From positions 1 to 64,000 of the forward strand of contig JADJJE010000019.1 in assembly GCA_016706685.1 (NCBI GenBank): a stretch of 64,000 nt of DNA, read 5' to 3'. A model generated the notes under the pieces. The model was not told the origin of the DNA, made no database searches, and worked only from the letters and a program-made list of their open reading frames with translations. Both the position numbers and the translations under genes were made by a program. The stretch is from Sandaracinaceae bacterium (GTDB taxonomy: Bacteria > Myxococcota_A > Polyangia > Polyangiales > Houyiibacteriaceae). Within the stretch, counting starts at the first letter, position 1, and each line of letters begins with the position of its first letter. Of the stretch, positions 54,053 through 61,943 are shown piece by piece.

Positions 54053-56628
54053 CGGACCTCGAGCGGGCCTGCGTTCAAGCGGTTCGCGTTGTCTTTGCAG
54101 TTGGAGCGCTGCCCGGAAGTGCACGCGCGCAGCTCGCCGAGCTGCAGGCGATGGCTGCCCGCGTAGAGCCCAATCCAGATGGTGTAGGTACCGGGCGGGT
54201 AGTTGGCAGCCACGTCCAGCTCCTGCCGGTCCACCACGATGTCTCCCTGCTGCCAGCGAGCGATGGGGTAGAGGTCGTTGACGGGGTCGTGGTCGCCGTT
54301 GAGCCTCTGCCCGTGCCCGTCGATGTGCAGAAAGATCTTGTAGCCGCCGATGTTGGGCACCAGCGCGCGCCAGTACCACGTGATGACGAACGACTGGGAC
54401 GGCCCCACCGTGGTGCCGGCGGGGAGCTCGATGTCGTAGCCGATGAGCTCGATCTTGTCGCCGAAGTTGGCGCGCAGCATGTGCTGCGGCTCACGCGGGA
54501 GCGCACGGAGCACCGACGTGGCGAGCGGGTTCTGGTTGTCCCGTCCCGCGATGGGATGGTTGGTGGCCAGCAGGATGCGCGCGTTGCGGGAGTCAGCCAC
54601 GAACAGGTGCTCACTGCTCAGGCGCCGGTACTGGAGGTTCACGTCCACCAGCTGCTCCGCCGGGAAGACCGTCCAGACGCGGTCCTCGCCTGCGCCGTTC
54701 AGGAAGCCGACGATGGCGGCCACGTCGCGCAGGGGCTGCACTTCGCCGTCCGTGTAGTAGGCCCCCGCGCGCCCGCCTACCTGGTACTCGCCCAGGGGCT
54801 CGTCTTCACCGCGAAGGGTGTTGTAGGTCTCGAAGACCTCGCGCGGGGAGAGGTGCCGGCTGAGCTCGGGCAGGAAGCCGAACGCGAAGTAGGCCCCGAA
54901 CACCAGCCCGGTGAGGGCGATGGGCATCAAGCGCAGCTGCGGGCGGCGGGCCAGCAGGTTGAAGACGCGCGGCGTGACGAAGAGCAGCCCCACCAGCGCG
55001 GGCGGCAGCAGCAGCAGGTAGCGCCCGATGCGCACGGCCAGCGAGTTGAAGCGGTCGGGAGCGGCGAACACCAAGGCGCCGAACACCAGGATGCCCAGCA
55101 GCAAGACGGCGATGAGCACCCACCAGAAGCGGTGGGCGGGGCCGCGCTTCCACTGCGTGAGCACGAAGGCGCGCACGTTGGCGCGTGTGGGCTCCGGCCA
55201 GGGCTCCGCCGCCAAGAACGTGAGCGCCGTGCCCAGCGCGAACGCACCGGCCGCCACGGCCCAGCCGAGCTTCGCCGAGAACCCAGCCTCCGGCACGGTC
55301 GGCCGCACGCCGGGCGTGCCCGTGACCGGGGAGCCGGGGAACATGGCGTAGTCACGGATGAGCAGCGCCACGAACAGGACGCCCAGCGCGGCCAGCAGCC
55401 ACTCGGCTCGGCCCTCGCGGTGCAGCTCGGCGAGGGTCAAGGCCACCGCGACGGCGAGCGCAGCCACCGCGTAGGTGGGGGCGCTGCCGTAGCGCGAGGC
55501 GAACAGCGTGGTGACCGCGTAGCTCACGGCGAACCACACCAAGAGGAAGACGGCGAACCCTGGCGCGGTCACCACTGCGGACTCGCCCAACAGCCCGCTG
55601 GTGGTCACCGGGGTGGCGGCCACTTTCGGATCGGCGGCCACCTGCGAGTCGGCGGTCGCCTGCGGGTCGGCGGTCGCCTGCGGGTCGGCGGTCGCCTGCG
55701 GGTCCGCTGCCGCGCTCTCGCGATACAAGCTCTCCTGAAAGCGAAGATTCGCGCCTTGCGGGGTGGGCCCTGCTTCCGAGGTGTCGTCGTCGTTGGCAGC
55801 GCTCATGCGCGCGAGCAACACGCCCAGCGCCGGGATCAACAGCGCGGACCACGGCGCAAAGTTGTGGAACAGGCGCTCCACCTCGCGCTCGAACGTGGGG
55901 GGCTGACCGCCACGCGCACCGCCACCGAGCCACACGCTGTACTCCGGCGCGTCCGCGCGGACGGCGCCCCACACCAAGAACGTGAGCACGCCCGTGACCA
56001 GCCAGAGGGGCACCACCGCGTCTAGGCGGCGGCGCTGCACCGGGTCCAGCAGCGTGGCCACCGTGAAGCCGAGCAGAGGGGGGAGCGGGCCCAGCAGCCC
56101 ACCGCTGGCCCACGCGGACAGCCCCACGGTCACCAGCGCGAGCCCTGTGGCCAACCAGCGCCGCGTCTCGGTCGCGTGCTCGACGAACACCGTGTGTGCG
56201 CACGCCAGGCCCACCAGGGTCTGCAGCGCAAAGTGCGGCGCGGCGCCCAGCATCATGCGGCTGTTGATCAGGAAGAGCGGCGACGTGGCGCACACCACCA
56301 CGGCCAGCACGCCCACGCCGCGCCCGCCGCCCAGGCGACCGAGTGCATAGACCAGCGCGAGCGTGAGCATGCCGCAGAGCGCGATGGGCAATCGCCCCGT
56401 CCACTCGCGCACGCCGAGCGCTTGGAACGACAGGCTGGTGAGCCAGGGCCCCAGCGGCGAGCCGTCCACGCTGGCGGAGCGTCCCTCGGACCAGCTGCGC
56501 GCCACCTCGGCGACGTCGATCTCCCACGGGTCCCAGATGCCGCTCCAGTTCAGGCCCACCACGAGCAGCGAGAGCGAGAGCGCGAGGAGCGCATAGCCGA
56601 CGCGCCGTTCCAGTGTTGCCGTGTCCAT
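54049..56628 (-). CDS. GT39/ArnT-like membrane glycosyltransferase
   Basis: An 859-residue integral membrane protein. The first loop carries GIWDPWEIDVAEVARSW and STP-type GSPLGPWLTS, as in ArnT/PMT-family enzymes with the catalytic Asp/Glu after TM1. About 12 membrane helices follow, with a cytoplasmic or periplasmic ADPQAT tandem repeat near residue 300-335. The C-terminal 250 residues form a soluble beta domain (SFVITWYWRALVPNIGGYKIFLHIDG, YPPGTYTIWIGLYAG). It probably transfers a lipid-linked sugar to a surface acceptor. Start at MDTATLERR (56628). Confidence 0.75.
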   Translation of the reverse strand: MDTATLERRVGYALLALSLSLLVVGLNWSGIWDPWEIDVAEVARSWSEGRSASVDGSPLGPWLTSLSFQALGVREWTGRLPIALCGMLTLALVYALGRLGGGRGVGVLAVVVCATSPLFLINSRMMLGAAPHFALQTLVGLACAHTVFVEHATETRRWLATGLALVTVGLSAWASGGLLGPLPPLLGFTVATLLDPVQRRRLDAVVPLWLVTGVLTFLVWGAVRADAPEYSVWLGGGARGGQPPTFEREVERLFHNFAPWSALLIPALGVLLARMSAANDDDTSEAGPTPQGANLRFQESLYRESAAADPQATADPQATADPQATADSQVAADPKVAATPVTTSGLLGESAVVTAPGFAVFLLVWFAVSYAVTTLFASRYGSAPTYAVAALAVAVALTLAELHREGRAEWLLAALGVLFVALLIRDYAMFPGSPVTGTPGVRPTVPEAGFSAKLGWAVAAGAFALGTALTFLAAEPWPEPTRANVRAFVLTQWKRGPAHRFWWVLIAVLLLGILVFGALVFAAPDRFNSLAVRIGRYLLLLPPALVGLLFVTPRVFNLLARRPQLRLMPIALTGLVFGAYFAFGFLPELSRHLSPREVFETYNTLRGEDEPLGEYQVGGRAGAYYTDGEVQPLRDVAAIVGFLNGAGEDRVWTVFPAEQLVDVNLQYRRLSSEHLFVADSRNARILLATNHPIAGRDNQNPLATSVLRALPREPQHMLRANFGDKIELIGYDIELPAGTTVGPSQSFVITWYWRALVPNIGGYKIFLHIDGHGQRLNGDHDPVNDLYPIARWQQGDIVVDRQELDVAANYPPGTYTIWIGLYAGSHRLQLGELRACTSGQRSNCKDNANRLNAGPLEVR
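55632..55712 (-). repeat. 18-bp tandem repeat in GT39 gene
   Basis: GTCGCCTGCGGGTCGGCG recurs three to four times with a diverged unit at each side, coding ADPQAT repeats in a loop of the glycosyltransferase. In-frame slippage here would change loop length without breaking the gene. Confidence 0.7.
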
Positions 56629-56680
56629 GAGCGGGCGCAGGCTACCCGCGCAAACGCGGCCCGTCCACCGGCAGGGCGCG

Positions 56681-58188
56681 CTAATCGAGGCCTTCGTCAC
56701 CTTCGGCCGGCGCAGCCGTGGGCGCAGTCGTAGCCTCGCGGACCACGGGATCCCCGCCCGTCTCGATGTGCTCGAGCCGCCGCACCATGCCGCGCACGAA
56801 GGTGCGGTAGCCGGCGAGCTGCCCCGCCGGGAGGAGCTGCCCCGGGCCGTTGAGCACGGGGAGCGGATCCACGAAGCGGCCGTTGTGCTTCAGCCCGAAG
56901 TGCAGATGCGGGCCCGTGGAGCGCCCGGTGGTGCCCACGCTGCCGATGACCTGACGCTGGCGCACCTCGACGCCCACCGCGATGCCGCGCTGGATGCGGT
57001 GCATGTGCGCGTAGTGCGACTCGTAGCCGTTGGCGTGCCGGATGGAGACCAGGTTGCCGTTGGCGCCCTTGGGCCCCGCCCAGCTGATCTCACCGTCGGC
57101 GGCCGCCCACAGCGTGGTGCCCGTGGCCGCGGCGAAGTCCACCCCGTTGTGCGGCACGATGCGCCGCAAGATGGGGTGCATGCGCTGCGGGTTGAACAAC
57201 GAGGAAATGCGCTCGTACTGGAGCGGCGTGCGCAGCCAGCCCCCGCGGAAGCCACGCCCGGCTTCGTCATACCAGTCGCCGCGCCCGTCGCGCCCCTCGT
57301 AGTAGAACGCGCGCAGCCGCCCCGCGCGGGCGCTCACGTACTCGATGGCCACGGGCGTGGCGTAGCGCAGGAACACTCCGTCGATGCGCTCCTCGTCCAC
57401 GATGACCCGCAGCGCGTCACCCTCGCGAGCGCCGCTCGAGAAGTTCATCTTGCCGTCGAACACCTCGACGAACACGCCCACCAGCGACGCCGCGAGCCCG
57501 ATGCGCGTGAGCGCCTCGCCGAGGCTCGTGCGCACCAGCCCGCCCACTTCGTGCCGGCGGCGCTCGATCTCGCGCTGCTGCAGCCGCCCGCTCCAGGTGC
57601 CGTCTTCGGCGCGGGTGGCCACCACGAATTCGATTGGGTTCTGGTGGTACTCGAAGCGCACCAGCTTCCCCTGACCGTCGCGCTCGAAGAACAGCCGGTC
57701 GTCGGCCCGGCAGCGCCGGAAGTCCAGCACCTCGCGCACGGCGTCCTCGATGGGCACGAAGTCGTCGGCCCCGAGCCCTGCCATCTCGAGCGCCTGGCGG
57801 AATGCCCGTGCGGTCCCGAAGCGGGCCTCGCTGCGCACCGTGGCGGCGGCGTGCAGCGGCGCGTCTCCGGTGGCCTGCGCGGTGGAAGGAGGGGCGTCCG
57901 GGACCACCACCTCGGCGGGGTCCGGCTCGGGGATGGTCCCATCCGGGTTCCAGTTCAGGCTCTCGGGCGGGATGTAGTGAGGCGCGGCCGCAGCGCTGGC
58001 GGGGGCGCGGCCTCGGGGGTGGGTGGCCGCAGCACCACGAACGCCACGATGCCCGCCACGACGGCCGTGATGGACACGCTCACGATCACGCGGCGCTTGC
58101 GCTCGGCGGCCTCGACGTCTGCGCGCAGCAGGGGCGTCGAGACGCTGGGGAGCGGTCGCAGCGGAGCGTCTTCGCGTTTCTCGGACAT
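56681..58188 (-). CDS. M23 family metallopeptidase (LytM), frameshifted near N-terminus
   Basis: A membrane-anchored murein hydrolase of about 500 residues. The N-terminus MSEKREDAPLRPLPSV with a TM helix (VIVSVSITAVVAGIVAFVVL) is in one frame (start ATG 58188). After APPP the frame breaks at a GGGGG run (58002-58006, plus strand) and continues in another frame as SAAAAPHYIPPESLNW. The LytM domain has HPILRRIVPHNGVDFAAATG, NLVSIRHANGYESHYAHMH and the terminal STGPHLHFGL, so both zinc His/Asp sites are intact. A periplasmic peptidoglycan endopeptidase is likely. Frameshift may be an error. Confidence 0.8.
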
Positions 58189-58298
58189 TGGCGTGCGCCT
58201 CACCTACCAGGCTCGCGCGGTGCGTGCAAAACGCCGCGCCGCGGAGGCGAACCGCGCTTGACACACCCGCACGCCAGGGCTAGATAGCGCGCTCCCTC

Positions 58299-58370
<72 letters not shown>

Positions 58371-58375
58371 CAAGC

Positions 58376-58442
58376 AGACCCGGGCCCCCCCGCTGAGGAC
58401 GCGCACTGCGAACTCCCGGGGGGGTTTCTCGTTCTCGGGTCT
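58376..58442 (+). terminator. Possible terminator hairpin after tRNA-Val
   Basis: AGACCCG (58376-58382) pairs with CGGGTCT (58436-58442) and CCCCCCC (58385-58391) with GGGGGGG (58418-58424), the latter followed by TTTCTCGTT. It may terminate the tRNA transcript or form a leader structure for the S1 gene. Confidence 0.35.
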
Positions 58443-58597
58443 GTCGACATGCGCAATTGCGGTGACTTCATCCTAGGGCTAGAGTCCCGCCCACTTTTGA
58501 CCCGGAGCCTCGTGCTCCACTTCCCCGTACGGAGCCTGGCTCCGCCCGACACGAGACCACCCGGTGCTGCACAGGCAGCCCGCTGAGAGGTTCCGCC

Positions 58598-60652
58598 ATG
58601 AGCGACATCAACTCCAACGACTCCGCCCCGACCACCGATGCTGACGTGGTCCAGGACCCCAGCAGCGCCGCGCCTGCCCCGAGCCCCGAGCCGAGCTCGG
58701 TCGACGCGCCTGCGCCGCAGGAGGCCGCCGCCGGCAGCGACGACGCAGGTGAGCACGGCGACGCCGACGAGCACGGCGACGACGAGCACGGCGACGACGA
58801 CCACGATGACGGGTCCGAGTCTGGTGAGGCCGCGGAGGGTGGCGAAGGAACCGAGGGCGGTGGGAAGCGCAAGCGCCGCCGTCGCAAGAAGAAGAAGCCC
58901 GAGGTGGACAACTCGCAGAAGTCGGCGCACGTGCCCTTCCTGCGCTACTTCGATGGCCGCGGGACCAAGACCCACGCGTTCGCCGCGGGCGAGGTCGTGG
59001 CCGGTCGCGTCGCCAAGCTGACCAACACCACCATCTTCGTGGACCTGTTCGGCAAGGGCCTCGCCGTGGTGGACGTGTACGAGCCGCGTGAGGTCCCCGC
59101 GCTGCCCGAGCCCGTGGTGGCCCCCGAGGCTTCCGCCGCGGCCGAGGCCGGCGAGGCTGCTGCCGCCGAAGGCACGGAGGGCGAGGCTCCCGTGGCGGCA
59201 GAGGCCAGCGAAGCGGGCGAGCACGCCGACGAGCATCACGAAGAGCACGAGCACGACGAGCACCACGACGAGCACGAGCACGACGAGCACGACGACGAGG
59301 ACCACGAAGGTCACACCTCCGCTGGCTTCCTCGAGGCCATGGAGGCGGCTGGCCCGCCGCCCGAGCTCCCGGCCATGGGTGGCATCGTGCGCGGGCGCAT
59401 CAGCTCCGTGTCCGAGAGCGGCCACATCGTCCTGGTGAACCGCATCATCGATCGCGGCGCCACCAAGGCGCGCATCGCGGCGGCGCGTGACGCCAAGCTG
59501 CGCGTGCGCGGCATGGTCTACGGCTTCAACCGCGGCGGCTTCGACGTGCTGGTGGACGGCGTGCGCGCGTTCTGCCCGGCGCGCGCCATGTCGCTCACCG
59601 AGATCACGGACCCCGAGTCGTACGTCGGCCAGAAGCTCGACTTCTCGCTGCCGCCCCTCAAGGGTGGCGGGCGCAGCATCATCGTGTCGCGCCGCGGCAT
59701 CCTCGAGCGCGAGTCGCGCAAGGCGGCCCGCGAGCGCATGAAGCAGCTCAAGGTGGGCGAGCGCCTGCCGGGCACCGTGCTCCACGTGCGTGACTTCGGC
59801 GTGATCGTGGACCTGGGCGGCGGGCTCGACGGCCTGGTGCACCAGAGCGAGGTCAGCTGGGTGCGCGGCGCGCGCATGTCCGACTGCGTGAAGCCGGGCG
59901 ACGAGGTGAAGGTGGAGGTGCTGCGCGTGCAGCCCGCCAGCCGCAAGGACCGCTACGGCAAGATCAGCCTGTCCATTCGGGCGGCGCTGCCGGACCCGTG
60001 GGACCAGGCCAAGGACATCCTCAAGGAGGGCCACTTCCAGTCGGCCCGCGTGGTCCGCACCACGGACTTCGGCGCCTTCGTGGAGCTGCGCCCCGGCATC
60101 GAGGGCCTGCTGCACATCACCGAGCTGGGCAAGGACCTCAAGCACGCCAACCAGGTCCTCAAGGAGGACGAGATCATCGACGTCATCGTCGAGCGCGTGG
60201 ACAAGAAGGCGCGTCGCGTCGGCCTGTCGCGCCTCAGCGCCTCCGACAAGGCGGCCATGGAGTCGGGCGACTACGATCCGGCGCTGGTCCGCAACCTTCG
60301 CATGGGCAACCACGTGAAGGTGGTGGTGGAGCGCATCGAGCACCACGGCATGTTCGTGCAGGTCAAGGGCGTGGTCGGCAAGCGCGGCCGCGGCTACCTG
60401 AGCAACCGCGACATGCCCGAGCGCGTGGAGGGCACCGCCTACAAGAAGATGGCGGTGGGCATGGAGATCGAGGTCAAGATCACGGGCACCGACCGCGACG
60501 GGCAGCTGCGCTGCTCGGTGAAGCACCGCGAGTTCGACGACGAGCGGAAGGCCGTGCAGGAGTACCGCAAGGAGGCCGGGCGTCAGGGCCTCGGCACCTT
60601 CGCAGACCTGCTGCGCGCGAAGCTCGACGGGTCGGGCGGCGACAAGAGCTGA
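58598..60652 (+). CDS. Multi-S1-domain RNA-binding protein with His/acidic insertion
   Basis: A 684-residue protein. An acidic, Ala/Pro-rich N-terminus (with HGD repeats at 53-70) and a basic patch KRKRRRRKKKK (90-100) precede five S1 (OB-fold) domains at about 131-283, 300-368, 386-462, 475-548 and 568-643. The first domain is interrupted at 161-258 by an Ala/Glu tract and a run with twelve His among Asp and Glu (209-239). Domains 3 and 4 have the standard GVIVDL...DGLVHQSEVSW and GAFVELRPGIEGLLHITEL cores. It resembles ribosomal protein S1 and Tex-type proteins but is not a normal rpsA. Likely binds RNA; the insert may bind metal ions (inference). Confidence 0.8.
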   Translation: MSDINSNDSAPTTDADVVQDPSSAAPAPSPEPSSVDAPAPQEAAAGSDDAGEHGDADEHGDDEHGDDDHDDGSESGEAAEGGEGTEGGGKRKRRRRKKKKPEVDNSQKSAHVPFLRYFDGRGTKTHAFAAGEVVAGRVAKLTNTTIFVDLFGKGLAVVDVYEPREVPALPEPVVAPEASAAAEAGEAAAAEGTEGEAPVAAEASEAGEHADEHHEEHEHDEHHDEHEHDEHDDEDHEGHTSAGFLEAMEAAGPPPELPAMGGIVRGRISSVSESGHIVLVNRIIDRGATKARIAAARDAKLRVRGMVYGFNRGGFDVLVDGVRAFCPARAMSLTEITDPESYVGQKLDFSLPPLKGGGRSIIVSRRGILERESRKAARERMKQLKVGERLPGTVLHVRDFGVIVDLGGGLDGLVHQSEVSWVRGARMSDCVKPGDEVKVEVLRVQPASRKDRYGKISLSIRAALPDPWDQAKDILKEGHFQSARVVRTTDFGAFVELRPGIEGLLHITELGKDLKHANQVLKEDEIIDVIVERVDKKARRVGLSRLSASDKAAMESGDYDPALVRNLRMGNHVKVVVERIEHHGMFVQVKGVVGKRGRGYLSNRDMPERVEGTAYKKMAVGMEIEVKITGTDRDGQLRCSVKHREFDDERKAVQEYRKEAGRQGLGTFADLLRAKLDGSGGDKS

Positions 60653-60710
60653 GAGGGCAACAATTGCTTGCGCCGGTCCGCCGGCGCGGCTATACACGCC
60701 ACCTCACTCC

Positions 60711-60782
60711 GGGCGATTAACTCAGGGGTAGAGTGCCTTCTTCACACGGAGGAAGTCGCTGGTTCAAATCCAGCATCGCCCA
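60711..60782 (+). tRNA. tRNA-Val (CAC)
   Basis: GGGCGAT (60711-60717) pairs with ATCGCCC (60775-60781). Anticodon stem CCTTC/GGAGG with loop TTCACAC (CAC at 60743-60745), T arm GCTGGTTCAAATCCAGC. Discriminator A at 60782 is followed by an encoded CCA (60783-60785). Confidence 0.93.
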
Positions 60783-60784
60783 CC

Positions 60785-60815
60785 AAAACGCCGCTCTCGA
60801 GCGGCGTTTTTCTTT
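60785..60815 (+). terminator. Rho-independent terminator after tRNA-Val(CAC)
   Basis: AAAACGCCGCTC and GAGCGGCGTTTT form a long stem with the T-rich tail TTTTTCTTT. A textbook terminator for the tRNA transcript. Confidence 0.9.
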
Positions 60816-60878
60816 CCGTCACGGGGCCCTCCGGTGGGGCGTGCGCGTCCGGCCGACCAGTGTACACTCCCCGCTCCG

Positions 60879-61943
60879 ATGCCCCCGACCCCCGTCGAGC
60901 GGCTCGCGAGCGTCGTCGAGGACGTCCGAGCTGGAAGAGAGCGCGCCATCGCGAGAGCGATGCGGGTCATCGACGAGCGTGGTCCACTGCACCGTGAGCT
61001 CCTGCGGGCGCTGCTGCCCTTCACGGGGCGGGCTCGGGTCATCGGCATCACCGGGACGCCGGGCGCCGGTAAGAGCACGCTGGTGGACCAGTTGGTGACC
61101 AGCGCGCGCGCCGCCGGGCAGCGCGTGGGGGTGGTGGCCGTGGACCCCACCAGCCCGTACACGGGTGGCGCCATCCTGGGGGACCGCATCCGCATGCAGC
61201 GGCACTTCCTGGACACGGGCGTGTTCATCCGCTCGCTGGCCACGCGCGGCCACATGGGTGGGCTCTCGCGCTCGGCGGCGGACGTCATCAGCGTGCTGGA
61301 CGCGGCGGGCTACGACCTGATCATCGTGGAGACCGTGGGCGTGGGCCAGGACGAGCTCGAGATCGCCCAGCTGGCCGAGACCACGGTGGTGGTGGTCACG
61401 CCGGGCCTCGGCGACGACATCCAGGCCATCAAGGCGGGCATCCTCGAGATCGCGGACGTGTTCGCCGTGAACAAAGCGGACCGCGACGGTGCGGACAGCA
61501 CCGTGGCGGACCTGCAGCAGATGATCGCGCTCGGCGGTGCCCTGGCGCACGCGGGCTCGCGCCCTGCGGGCCATGGCCACGGCCACGGCGGGGTGGGGGC
61601 CATCATGCGCCCCGAGACGGGCGGGCAGACCGCGCGGGGCTGGGAGCCGCTCATCATCAAGACCATCGCGTCGCGCGGCGCGGGCATTGCCGAGCTGCTG
61701 GACGCCTGCGCGGCCCACGCCGCCTCCCTGCGCGAGACGGGCGAGGGCGAGCGGCGTGCGCACAAGCGGCGTGAGCAGCGCTTTGCGGCGCTCCTGCGCG
61801 ACCTGCTGTTCGAGGAGGTCACCACGCAGCACGCGGCGGCCTACCGCGAGGCCCTGCGAGCCACTGCCGCAGGGGAAGCCGATGCGTACACGGCCGCCAT
61901 GGGGCTGCTGAGCGTGGCCCTGGCCCCCGGGGAGGCAGCATGA
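60879..61943 (+). CDS. meaB: Methylmalonyl-CoA mutase-associated GTPase MeaB
   Basis: A 354-residue G3E-type GTPase (ArgK/MeaB). The P-loop is GITGTPGAGKSTLVDQ, with VAVDPTSPYTGGAILGDRIRM (switch I), IVETVGVGQDE (switch II) and the NKADRDGAD base-specificity motif. It protects and reloads adenosylcobalamin in methylmalonyl-CoA mutase. A His/Gly-rich insertion (AGHGHGHGG) sits in a loop after NKAD, not normal for the family. The mutase genes are not in view. Stop overlaps the next gene (ATGA). Confidence 0.9.
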   Translation: MPPTPVERLASVVEDVRAGRERAIARAMRVIDERGPLHRELLRALLPFTGRARVIGITGTPGAGKSTLVDQLVTSARAAGQRVGVVAVDPTSPYTGGAILGDRIRMQRHFLDTGVFIRSLATRGHMGGLSRSAADVISVLDAAGYDLIIVETVGVGQDELEIAQLAETTVVVVTPGLGDDIQAIKAGILEIADVFAVNKADRDGADSTVADLQQMIALGGALAHAGSRPAGHGHGHGGVGAIMRPETGGQTARGWEPLIIKTIASRGAGIAELLDACAAHAASLRETGEGERRAHKRREQRFAALLRDLLFEEVTTQHAAAYREALRATAAGEADAYTAAMGLLSVALAPGEAA

